Below, piece after piece: positions 8,211-16,350 of a stretch of DNA of 51,424 nucleotides. The position numbers and the translations under genes are program-made. The notes beneath the pieces were generated by a model, which had not been told where the DNA came from, made no database searches, and was given only the letters and a program-made list of their open reading frames with translations. Every line of letters starts with the position of its first letter. Position 1 is the stretch's first letter. The stretch is from an uncultured Bacteroidota bacterium (GTDB lineage: Bacteria > Bacteroidota > Bacteroidia > Bacteroidales > P3), in the NCBI GenBank assembly GCA_902784465.1, contig CACZUZ010000010.1, positions 1 through 51,424 on the forward strand. Reading direction: 5' to 3'.

Positions 8211-11200
8211 AAAACACAGCTCTTATATTGCTGATAATGATGTGCATGATGTCGTCATCAACTGCACAAACCATTATCATGCCGTATAACAGCAGCCGCA
8301 TCGACACCCTCCATGCCGGCAACGTCTATACGCTGCTCGACCCTGGCGGCACAGCGACCTATCCCAACTCCTGCAGCAGCCGACTCGTCCTCGTCTCCGA
8401 CAGCGGCACCGCCATAACCGTCAGCGGAGCCCTGCATACCGAATATGGGTACGATTTTCTGGACATCTACGACGGTAACGCGGTGAACGGCTTCCACAAA
8501 GGCACCTACTCGGGACTGCAAGCGGTGAATGACACCGCGCGCACAGGTGTTGTCACCCTCATGATGTCGACAAACAGCGCAATCAATTTCAACGGGTTCT
8601 CTTTCACCGTAAGCGTCTGCCCCCTGTCGGAAGCTAGCGTGCGCGGCGACACCGTTACCGAACTGACTGCCAGCAGTGTGACATTGGGTTGGAATGCAGG
8701 CTTATTCAGTTCATGGAGAGTGTACTACGGACCGACACCATACCAGATGAACGACTTCGTTGCCACCTGCACACCATATGTAGTACTAAGCAATCTGAGC
8801 AGCCACACCACCTACTATTATTCCATCGTCGCCAACAGCAATGCCGGCAATTCAGATAGTGAGGAATGGGCAAGCCCTCAGACCGACCCATGCGTCGCCC
8901 TTCTCAGGAAACTGCGGACCTCCTGCCCCGAACCCATGACCGGATGTATCGACTACAGCAATCTCGCCTCATGCTACGTCAGTGGAACCTACGGAACTAT
9001 CAACAATCCAAGACAATACATGGGCATCGTTGACCTGGGCAGCGACAGCATACTGTCGCGACATACGGTCCACACCGACACCAGCGAGACAGACCCTCGT
9101 ACCGGCAACATGCTGCACACCATTCCTTCGGGCCACACCGCTTCGGTGCGGTTAGGCAACTGGGGCGTGGGTGCCCAAGCGGAGAGCATCACCTACGAAT
9201 ACAGAGTCGACACCACCCTCAACGACCTGCTGATAATGAAGTATGCGGCTCTACTGCAGGTACCTAACCATACTGCTGCACAACGGCCCCGCTTTAGTTT
9301 CCAAATCATCGATGAAAACGGCGAGGAAATCAACAGCGACTGCTACTCCGCCGACTTCATAGCCAGCAGCGACCTAGGGTGGAACAGCTACGACCCCTAC
9401 GCAAGTAGCAGTCCCAACCACCTGACTGACAAAGCTGTGCTGTGGAAAGACTGGACCACTGTCGGCATCGACCTCGACCCGCTGCACGGCGAAACCATCT
9501 TTATCAGGCTGTCGACCTACGACTGTGCCCATTCTGAGCATTATGGCTACGCCTACTTCCTGTTCGACTGCGGCCACAAGACGCTCACGTCGGAGAACTG
9601 CGGATGTCAGGTAGAGAATACTTTCACTGCGCCGGAAGGCTTCAACTATCGGTGGTACAGAGTGGGAGGTGATGGCACAGACCCTCAGAGCGGCGAGAGC
9701 GTAACTCTCTCCACAGAACGCTCGCTGCACGTCACGCAAGCCGGAGAGTACCGCTGCCAGCTCTCCTTTGTCGGCGCACCCGCCGATGCCAGCTGCGCGT
9801 TCGAGATGAAAGCCATCGCCGGCGAACGCTATCCGGCAGCCATCATCGGATGGGACAGCATACGCAGCGAATGCAATACACTCATCGCACTGAGAGACAT
9901 CAGCGTCATTGCCAGCGATTCGGCACGTCAGCAACTCACCAACCTGCCTTGCGAACAACGGAAATGGATTGTTGACGGAGAGGCTTACTCATCATCCATA
10001 AACAGTTCAGTCTCATTGCAGCCAGGAGCTCACATCATAAAGTTGGTGGCATCGCTGGCAGGCTCCAGTTGCACCGACACTGCAACACTGGAACTGACAA
10101 TACCCGACTACAGCAGCGACACCACCATTCTCGACACCATCGTTGAAAACCAACTCCCCTACATCTGGAACGGACATACATTCACCGAGACAACCGCCAA
10201 CTACCAATCGTCGACCCTCAATGCTCTGGGATGCGACAGCACCATACACTACTCTCTCTTTGTGTGGCCTAATATCCAAACAATAATAGACAGCACCATC
10301 TGCGACAGCGAGTTGCCACTAACCTGGAACGGACATCTTTTCTCGCAAACTCCTGGAGTGACGCACGGTGGAACATCGACCACCAGCTATCAACTATCGA
10401 CCATCAACTCACACGGTGCCGACAGCATCGTGACAATGACACTCCACATAAAGCATTCGAGCGACACCAACATCCTCGACACCATCGTTGAAAACCAACT
10501 GCCTTACACTTTTGTGTTTCAAGATTCAAGTTTCATGTTTCAAGAGACAGTCACGAACCATGTATTGAGCGGATTGAACAGCGTGGGGTGCGACAGCACC
10601 ATACACTACTCGCTATTTATATGGCCCAACATCCACATCGACCTCGACAGCACCATCTGCGACAGTCAACTACCTCTCACATGGAACGGCCATGTTTTCT
10701 CGTGGGATGAGGTACAGTCTCAAGGTGGTACGTCGACCGTCAACTATCAAGTCTCGACTATTGACTCCCACGGTGCCGACAGTACGGTGACGATGACACT
10801 CTACATAAAAGCCACCAGCGATACCACCGTCACCGACACCATCGTCGAAAACCAACTCCCCCACCTCTGGAATGGGCAGACGTTCACAGCGTCGACAGCC
10901 AACTATCAGATACTTACCACTAACTCACAGGGATGCGACAGCACCATACACTACTCTCTACACGTATGGCCCAACATTTTTGTCACAATCGACAGCATCA
11001 TCTGCGACAGCCAATTGCCATTCTCATGGAACGGCCATCTCTTCCCGTGGAACGATGCAATAGCTCAAGGCGAACCGTATGTCGTCACCCATCAACTGTT
11101 GACTGTCAACTGCCACGGTGCCGACAGCACTGTGACTCTCAACCTTACTGTAAATCCTACCCACGACCTCCATTTCGCCGACACCATCTGTGCAGACCAA

Positions 11201-12187
11201 ATTCCATACACTTGGAAGGGGCACACCTTCTCTGGCGACAGTTCGGCTTTCCACTATCGGCTATCAACCTTTAATTCATATAGTTGCGACAGCACTGTAA
11301 CCCTTTCTCTAAAGGTCAATCCAGTCAACGACACCTCACTTTTCGACACCATCTGCGACGACCAGCTCCCCTACTCCTGGAACGGATACACCTTCATTGG
11401 CGACAGCCCAATGTTCGATCATCAATACTCAGTCTTCAACATCTATGGTTGCGACAGCACCATCCATCTCCACCTCGTTGTCAATCCCACACATCACGAC
11501 TATCACCGCGCCGTGGTATGCGACGGGGCACCATACCGATGGATTGACGGCAACATCTACACCTACTCTACTTACGACCCTATAATATCCTACACCAACA
11601 TCTACGGATGCGACTCCGTGCTGCACTTGCTGCTCGACCTCGACAACAACTTTAAGGCTTCCTTGGAATTGGCTCCCGACGTTGTCGACCTTACGAACCC
11701 CGACGTACGCCTGCGCGACCGTTCTGAGAGCCACTCGCGCGAATGGCTGGTTATGGAAATAGGTGATGTCGGCAACAGCCTTCTTGTCGACACGGCACGC
11801 ATCTGCACGTTCCGTTTTCCTATAGACAAAGACTCTCTACAGGTGATGCTTGTGGCGCGCACCATGGCTGGATGCGTGGACACCGTAAGCGAAATAGTAC
11901 GCTGCGACCGAGCCCATTTCTGGGTTCCCAACGCCTTCACTCCCGACGAACAGCAGAACAACCTTTTCTTCATCGTCAGCGACCAGCTTGCCACTGCCGA
12001 GATGTGGATTTACAACCGCCAGGGACTTCTCGTCACACATTTCGACGCCCTCAGCGGCAGCTGGGACGGCACCTACCGCAGCACCCCATGCCCGCAAAAC
12101 ACTTACACATGGGTGATGAGGTACACCACCATAGCCCAGCCTCGCCAAAACCGCACCGCCAAAGGCTCCGTCACGCTGATAAGGTAA
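8207..12187 (+). CDS. Large T9SS-secreted repeat protein with CUB-like and Fn3-like domains and type-B (gliding-motility) sorting domain
   Basis: 1326 residues. The start is a TTG at 8207 overlapping the mscS stop; it gives a complete signal peptide (MKNTALILLIMMCMMSSSTA), and the first in-frame ATG (8237) would cut into it. Order: CUB-like beta sandwich (about 22-135, ending FSFTVSVCP), fibronectin-III-like domain (about 145-225), a cysteine-containing beta region, nine repeats (about 642-1145) built on CDxQLPxxWNGHTF...GCDSTIHYSL, a PKD-like segment, and the gliding-motility-associated C-terminal domain (FWVPNAFTPDEQQNN, WIYNRQGLLV, WDGTYRS, YTWVMRY). The tail marks it as type-B T9SS cargo, probably surface-attached. 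The repeats suggest a stalk or adhesin; the ligand is unknown. It ends 7 bp from a convergent gene. Confidence 0.9.
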   Translation: MKNTALILLIMMCMMSSSTAQTIIMPYNSSRIDTLHAGNVYTLLDPGGTATYPNSCSSRLVLVSDSGTAITVSGALHTEYGYDFLDIYDGNAVNGFHKGTYSGLQAVNDTARTGVVTLMMSTNSAINFNGFSFTVSVCPLSEASVRGDTVTELTASSVTLGWNAGLFSSWRVYYGPTPYQMNDFVATCTPYVVLSNLSSHTTYYYSIVANSNAGNSDSEEWASPQTDPCVALLRKLRTSCPEPMTGCIDYSNLASCYVSGTYGTINNPRQYMGIVDLGSDSILSRHTVHTDTSETDPRTGNMLHTIPSGHTASVRLGNWGVGAQAESITYEYRVDTTLNDLLIMKYAALLQVPNHTAAQRPRFSFQIIDENGEEINSDCYSADFIASSDLGWNSYDPYASSSPNHLTDKAVLWKDWTTVGIDLDPLHGETIFIRLSTYDCAHSEHYGYAYFLFDCGHKTLTSENCGCQVENTFTAPEGFNYRWYRVGGDGTDPQSGESVTLSTERSLHVTQAGEYRCQLSFVGAPADASCAFEMKAIAGERYPAAIIGWDSIRSECNTLIALRDISVIASDSARQQLTNLPCEQRKWIVDGEAYSSSINSSVSLQPGAHIIKLVASLAGSSCTDTATLELTIPDYSSDTTILDTIVENQLPYIWNGHTFTETTANYQSSTLNALGCDSTIHYSLFVWPNIQTIIDSTICDSELPLTWNGHLFSQTPGVTHGGTSTTSYQLSTINSHGADSIVTMTLHIKHSSDTNILDTIVENQLPYTFVFQDSSFMFQETVTNHVLSGLNSVGCDSTIHYSLFIWPNIHIDLDSTICDSQLPLTWNGHVFSWDEVQSQGGTSTVNYQVSTIDSHGADSTVTMTLYIKATSDTTVTDTIVENQLPHLWNGQTFTASTANYQILTTNSQGCDSTIHYSLHVWPNIFVTIDSIICDSQLPFSWNGHLFPWNDAIAQGEPYVVTHQLLTVNCHGADSTVTLNLTVNPTHDLHFADTICADQIPYTWKGHTFSGDSSAFHYRLSTFNSYSCDSTVTLSLKVNPVNDTSLFDTICDDQLPYSWNGYTFIGDSPMFDHQYSVFNIYGCDSTIHLHLVVNPTHHDYHRAVVCDGAPYRWIDGNIYTYSTYDPIISYTNIYGCDSVLHLLLDLDNNFKASLELAPDVVDLTNPDVRLRDRSESHSREWLVMEIGDVGNSLLVDTARICTFRFPIDKDSLQVMLVARTMAGCVDTVSEIVRCDRAHFWVPNAFTPDEQQNNLFFIVSDQLATAEMWIYNRQGLLVTHFDALSGSWDGTYRSTPCPQNTYTWVMRYTTIAQPRQNRTAKGSVTLIR
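10123..11637 (+). repeat. Nine coding repeats of about 50-60 residues in the type-B cargo protein
   Basis: Each unit has an entry (IVENQLP or ICDSQLP), a WNGHTF-like centre and an exit GCDSTIHYSL or GADSTVTMTL. Units 1-6 alternate between the IVENQLP/GCDST form and the ICDSQLP/GADS form, giving three copies of a two-unit super-repeat. Units 7-9 are single, shorter and more diverged. In unit 3 the WNGHTF centre is replaced by a 7-bp tandem repeat. Two diverged copies of the same unit occur near the C-terminus of the C25 protease. Confidence 0.85.
10516..10543. repeat. 7-bp tandem repeat replacing the centre of coding repeat 3
   Basis: Four 7-bp units (GTTTCAA, GATTCAA, GTTTCAT, GTTTCAA). They encode FQDSSFMFQ where the other eight units have WNGHTF or a close variant. 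Net change against unit 1 is about four extra residues, and the frame is kept. Confidence 0.85.
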
Positions 12188-12194
12188 AAAAACG

Positions 12195-13223
12195 CTATCT
12201 ATACAACAGGTTCCGCAACGCCACATATATGTTTCTGAAGTAAAAACGGCGGAACATGGACTGCCCATACAATATTTTGTACTTGCGCTGGTAGCGTATA
12301 TATTTCCCACTGCGGCGGGCAACACGTACTATGGCCGAGGGATGCCGCTCCGGACACTGCATATACAGTTTGTCGAAATCGTCAGCACTTAGCCCTCCGG
12401 GCAGCTGACAATCCATCTCGAGCCCAAACGTGAGGTTGCAGAACGATGTCATAAGCTCGGCAAAATACTCCACATCGCTCCCCCTCTTCAAGTCACGGAA
12501 ACGCCTGAAATCGAAATCAGGACTACGCAGCAGCATGCACCAGTCTACAAGGTCGCGGATACGCACCATCTCATGAAAGAATACCGCATGGTGCTCAATA
12601 TGCTTGGCCAAAAAGAAGGTCTCTTCCTCGATGGGGAGATGCCACAGACCCGTGGAACCCATAGGGACAGGTGTCCACTCGGGTTCATCATTGTGATAAA
12701 GAAGATAGGTGTGGGCCTCGAAATCGACGCCATGGAAAGAGAATGCCGCATGACGCGGGTCTTTATTGTCGACAGCTATGCCCAAAGAATTGAGTTTTTC
12801 GCTTAGCCGACCAGTATCACGCCCCGTATAGATGTCGTTGTCTCCACACTCACGGTGCAGCGGATTGGGATAGCGTACCGCTATTGACGAGCCCTTGACC
12901 ACGACACAGGGCAAGTTCATGGGCTTCATCACGGTGTCGTGAAAACTTTTCAATGCTTCATGGCGGACGCGGTTGTCATTCTCGATGGTGTCGCTCATCG
13001 AGACGAGGTGGAAAAGGACCTCTTTGGGAGGCCTCTGCTCCTTGGGCAGCTTCAGCACGGCGTCGCAGAGCAATGCCGTCACCGCCTGCTCTCGTGATAG
13101 TTCAAAGAGTTTGTCCCATTCTATCTGCTTGATTGTGAAGTCATTGCCATCATCCACACTCCCACCCATACTTTCTTCCGCCTGTCTGGATGCCGCCACT
13201 CCAAACAAGCTGTAGCCAATCAT
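12195..13223 (-). CDS. Nucleotidyltransferase-like protein (NTP_transf_5, PF14907)
   Basis: 342 residues from the ATG at 13223, whose ATGA overlaps the stop of the upstream glycosyltransferase gene and so favours this start; an ATG at 13250 would add nine residues. The motif VVVKGSSIAVRYPNP followed by HRECGDNDIY is the conserved KG...YPxPxxR..GDxDI core of the family. These proteins have a nucleotidyltransferase fold and often sit near polysaccharide or peptide biosynthesis genes, but their substrates are not established. Here it is translationally coupled to a GT2 gene, so a role in glycan modification is an inference. The stop is 7 bp from the convergent repeat-protein gene. Confidence 0.8.
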   Translation of the reverse strand: MIGYSLFGVAASRQAEESMGGSVDDGNDFTIKQIEWDKLFELSREQAVTALLCDAVLKLPKEQRPPKEVLFHLVSMSDTIENDNRVRHEALKSFHDTVMKPMNLPCVVVKGSSIAVRYPNPLHRECGDNDIYTGRDTGRLSEKLNSLGIAVDNKDPRHAAFSFHGVDFEAHTYLLYHNDEPEWTPVPMGSTGLWHLPIEEETFFLAKHIEHHAVFFHEMVRIRDLVDWCMLLRSPDFDFRRFRDLKRGSDVEYFAELMTSFCNLTFGLEMDCQLPGGLSADDFDKLYMQCPERHPSAIVRVARRSGKYIRYQRKYKILYGQSMFRRFYFRNIYVALRNLLYR

Positions 13224-14191
13224 TTGTGTGAGAATCGTAAAATACGACATACGATAGTAATAACAGAATGAATTACAAGATTTTTTAACAAAAATTCTTT
13301 CAGGTTGCGAGGGAAGAAATCGTGACGTATGACAGGGTTGTAAAACAATTTGCGATACATCCCACATGGCACGCCCTTCACCGCCAGCACACGCATATAG
13401 ACATAGCAGTAACGATGATATAAATCAAGTATATACGGCAATCTAAAATACAAGAACATGAATCGGCTCAAAAAACCAAAAAAAGTAAGTATGCTGGGCA
13501 TAAAGGCCGCAGATTTCTCCCTCGACCAAGGCCCCGCGGTGACAGACGGAGTGTCGTCGTGCCTTATGTAAAGGGTGCAGCCCTCGGCAGATGCAATCTT
13601 TTTCGCCTTGTTGAGCAGCTGGAGCAAAAAAATGGAATCCTCCAATATCACGCAATCCTCACGATAACGAATATCAGGATTAAGCCTCAGGAACTGCCGG
13701 CTTATCCAGTAGGTGGTATGGTCCAAACAGTGGGTTCGAGGCTTCATCAAGTCGGCGAGTGTTGTCGGCTCAACGACGGCATCGGCCGGCATAGAGCCAC
13801 GCCTCGCATCTGGCGTCACCATCGGACCGAGGTGAAGCATCTCAACCTCCTTAGGCGTCTTGGAGAGCACCGGCCACCATAAACGCAGCAGCTCTCCATC
13901 CACCTCGTCGTCGGCATCGACAAACCATACGAAACGTCCCTTGGCAGACATCAGTCCTCTGTTGCGCGAGAAAGAGACACCTCTGTTTGTGGCATTGCAA
14001 ACCAGCTGGATGTCATTGCCGTCCAGTTGGCTTATCAATGCATCGAGCTGCTCCCTCTGCCCTGCCGACGACCCATCGTCAACTACCACCACCTGCAACT
14101 CGTCGCCCAACTCGGCGGCCACAAGCGAACGCAAGCAGCGACCGAGTAGGGCGACGTTGTTGTAATGTGGTATGATAACTGTCAGGAACAT
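13220..14191 (-). CDS. Glycosyltransferase family 2
   Basis: 323 residues with a GT-A fold: VIIPHYNNVALLGRCLRSL at the N-terminus, VVVVDDGSS, NRGVSFSRNRGL, and the metal-binding DxD in FVDADDEVDG. It transfers a sugar from a nucleotide sugar to a glycan or lipid acceptor at the cytoplasmic face. The last ~60 residues (LYFRLPYILDLYHRY and beyond) may be amphipathic or membrane associated. It lies 47 bp downstream of pepD and overlaps the next gene by ATGA, so the three genes probably share a transcript although PepD is not a glycan enzyme. The acceptor is unknown. Confidence 0.9.
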   Translation of the reverse strand: MFLTVIIPHYNNVALLGRCLRSLVAAELGDELQVVVVDDGSSAGQREQLDALISQLDGNDIQLVCNATNRGVSFSRNRGLMSAKGRFVWFVDADDEVDGELLRLWWPVLSKTPKEVEMLHLGPMVTPDARRGSMPADAVVEPTTLADLMKPRTHCLDHTTYWISRQFLRLNPDIRYREDCVILEDSIFLLQLLNKAKKIASAEGCTLYIRHDDTPSVTAGPWSREKSAAFMPSILTFFGFLSRFMFLYFRLPYILDLYHRYCYVYMRVLAVKGVPCGMYRKLFYNPVIRHDFFPRNLKEFLLKNLVIHSVITIVCRILRFSHK

Positions 14192-14238
14192 TATCCCTTT
14201 TTTGTTGCCCCTATAGGTGGCAACCTACAGTGCTTGCC

Positions 14239-15696
14239 TTACTTCTTTTCGGGCATTGCTTCGAGGGCAGCCACAAGGTAGTCGTAAAACTTCACACAGC
14301 TGGGGATATTGGCACGCTCGTCAGGACTGTGGGGGCTGTTCAGCGTGGGGCCGAAGGAGATCATCTCCATGTCGGGATACTTGCCACCGAGGAGACCGCA
14401 CTCGAGGCCGGCGTGGATGGCCATGACAGCGGGCTCTTTCTTGTAGAGCTTCTTGTAGGTTGCCTTCATGGTCTTGAGCAGCTGGCTTTCCATGTTGGGC
14501 TTCCATCCCGGATAGGCACCGCTGAGCTGGCATTTGCCGCCGGCGAGCTCGGCAAGGCAAACGAGACGCTCGGCAAGGGCATCCTTAGCGGTGTCGACCG
14601 AGGAACGCAACAGCGCATAAACGACAAACTTCTTGCTGGCGGTAGTCTTGGCGATAGCCAGGTTGAGGGAGGTCTCTACAAGGCCTTCCATATCCTTGCT
14701 CATGCGGATGACACCGTTGGGGGCAACCATCATGAGGTTGATAATCTTCTGTGTACCCTCTTCGTCGATAACGGTGGGATTCATGCGGACCTTCTCGTAT
14801 TTCATGAAGAAGTCGGGCTCTACCTTGGCAAGTTCTTTCTTGACCCATCCGGCAACCTTGTCGAACTCTTGGAGGATGCACTCCTCATGCTCCTTGGGCA
14901 TAGCGATGACGGCCTCGGCGTCGCGCGGAATGGCGTTACGCATGTTGCCACCTTCTATGCTGATGAGACGGATGCCACATTCGGCAACCCAGCGCAGGTG
15001 ACGGAAGAGGAGCTTGTTGGCGTTGGCACGTCCGGTATTGATTTCCATGCCTGAATGGCCACCCTTAAGACCGCCAATGGTGAGCCTGTAGGCTACCATG
15101 CCCTTGGGGGCCTTTTCGGTAGCATAGGGGATGCTCAAGGCAGCGTCGATACCACCGGCACAGCCCACATAGAGCTCACCTTCGGTCTCGGAGTCGAGGT
15201 TGAGAAGATAGTCGCCGTGGAGCACGCCAGCCTTGAGGCCGAAAGCACCAGTCATACCAGTCTCTTCGTCGGTGGTGATGAGTGCCTCGAGAGGACCATG
15301 CTGGATGGTCTTCGATTCGAAGACTGCCATGATGGCGGCAACACCAAGACCATCGTCGGCACCAAGGGTGGTATCGCAAGCGTAGACCCAGTCCTCAACG
15401 ATTTTGGTCTCGATGGGGTCTTTGAGGAAGTCATGCACCTTGCCGGCACGTGCCTGTGGCACCATGTCCATGTGGGCCTGAAGTACTACGGGGCAACGGT
15501 TTTCCATACCCTTGGTGGCGGGCTTGGACATGATAACATTGCCTACCTTGTCAACACGGCACTCGATTTTTTTCTTCTTAGCCCAATCAACGAGGAAGTC
15601 ACGGACAGCCTCTTCGTGCTTTGACGGACGAGGGCAACGGGTGAGGGAGTAGAAATTGCTCCACAATGCTTTCGGTTCAAGATCTTTGATTGTCAT
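14239..15696 (-). CDS. pepD: Aminoacyl-histidine dipeptidase (M20C)
   Basis: 485 residues, the usual length for PepD. A two-zinc cytosolic dipeptidase acting on Xaa-His and other dipeptides. Zinc and catalytic motifs are visible: HMDMVPQ, TTLGADDGLG, TTDEETGMTGA (catalytic Glu pair), the lid-domain GLKGGHSGMEI and C-terminal HAGLECGLLGG and NSPHSPDER. The ATG at 15696 gives the family N-terminus (PKALWSNFYSLTRCPRPSKH). A well-matched promoter lies 49 bp upstream. It fits with the other peptidases in the window as part of peptide use. Confidence 0.96.
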   Translation of the reverse strand: MTIKDLEPKALWSNFYSLTRCPRPSKHEEAVRDFLVDWAKKKKIECRVDKVGNVIMSKPATKGMENRCPVVLQAHMDMVPQARAGKVHDFLKDPIETKIVEDWVYACDTTLGADDGLGVAAIMAVFESKTIQHGPLEALITTDEETGMTGAFGLKAGVLHGDYLLNLDSETEGELYVGCAGGIDAALSIPYATEKAPKGMVAYRLTIGGLKGGHSGMEINTGRANANKLLFRHLRWVAECGIRLISIEGGNMRNAIPRDAEAVIAMPKEHEECILQEFDKVAGWVKKELAKVEPDFFMKYEKVRMNPTVIDEEGTQKIINLMMVAPNGVIRMSKDMEGLVETSLNLAIAKTTASKKFVVYALLRSSVDTAKDALAERLVCLAELAGGKCQLSGAYPGWKPNMESQLLKTMKATYKKLYKKEPAVMAIHAGLECGLLGGKYPDMEMISFGPTLNSPHSPDERANIPSCVKFYDYLVAALEAMPEKK

Positions 15697-15744
15697 AATG
15701 TTATATATTAATTAGTAGATTTCAATGAATACTTAATCAGAGAG

Positions 15745-15775
15745 CAAAGATACATTTTTTTTCTGAATTGGCAAA
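15745..15775 (-). promoter_or_regulatory. Promoter of pepD (TTTG-N19-TATCTTTG)
   Basis: On the minus strand TTTG (15775-15772), a 19-bp spacer and TATCTTTG (15752-15745) match the Bacteroidota sigma-70 consensus TTTG / TAnnTTTG with normal spacing, about 50 bp before the pepD start. Confidence 0.6.
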
Positions 15776-15796
15776 TTATTTTTCAGTTATGTAATA

Positions 15797-15863
15797 TTTT
15801 CTGCGGAATGACATCATTTTTGCAGCCATTCCGCGAAAAATAACACCGATTTTCTGCGGAATG
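15797..15863. repeat. 14-bp motif TTTTCTGCGGAATG, two direct copies and one inverted
   Basis: Direct copies at 15797-15810 and 15850-15863, with a near-copy in reverse orientation (CATTCCGCGAAAA, 15827-15839) between them. The second copy overlaps the first ATG of the ATPase fragment. It may mark an old rearrangement junction or an operator. Confidence 0.75.
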
Positions 15864-16193
15864 AAGTATTTGAAGCACGCATTGGGCGTGGACGGTGTCC
15901 TCACAAAAGCGTTTGCATATTATAGCGACAAAACGCAGATAGACATGGTTTTGGAACGCGGCGACCGCAACGTGAACATCATCGAAATGAAGTATTGCGA
16001 CGGGCCATACACTCTGACCGCCAAGGAGGCGGAAAAGATGAAAGCACGCAGACAGATTGTAGGCAAATTATACAGAAAACGTATGGCTTTCAGCACGATA
16101 ATGGTCACAGCTGAAAACACTGTGCAGAACCAATACTCTTCGGAGATGATCCAACGCACTGTGAGTCTGAGTGACTTGTTTAAAGATACATGA
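15861..16193 (+). pseudogene. C-terminal fragment of an AAA-ATPase / PD-(D/E)XK family protein
   Basis: 110 codons matching only the C-terminal nuclease-like domain of the archaeal-ATPase type proteins (PF01637 with a DUF234-like tail) common in Bacteroidota. Seen: the QIDMVLERGDR strand, IIEMKYCDGPY with the ExK of a PD-(D/E)XK core, and the closing QNQYSSEMIQRTVSLSDLF. The Walker A/B ATPase domain and helical middle, usually about 350-400 residues, are missing, and no trace of them lies upstream where pepD begins. It is therefore read as a decayed remnant. It could be a short standalone nuclease-like protein, but the lack of an N-terminal domain argues against that. Confidence 0.7.
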
Positions 16194-16223
16194 CTTATCA
16201 CTCTTAACTCGTGAAAGATAATG

Positions 16224-16254
16224 TTTGCATATTTACTATATTTGTTTACCTTTG
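16224..16254 (+). promoter_or_regulatory. Promoter of the C25 protease gene (TTTG-N19-TACCTTTG)
   Basis: TTTG at 16224-16227, 19-bp spacer, TACCTTTG at 16247-16254: a full match to the Bacteroidota consensus, about 97 bp before the protease start. Confidence 0.65.
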
Positions 16255-16350
16255 CACTGTAATATGGAGAATGCAAACCTACACATACACTTGATTTTCA
16301 CAAATATGCACTCCATTAATCACTAAAACAAAACATAAAAAATCTAACCA

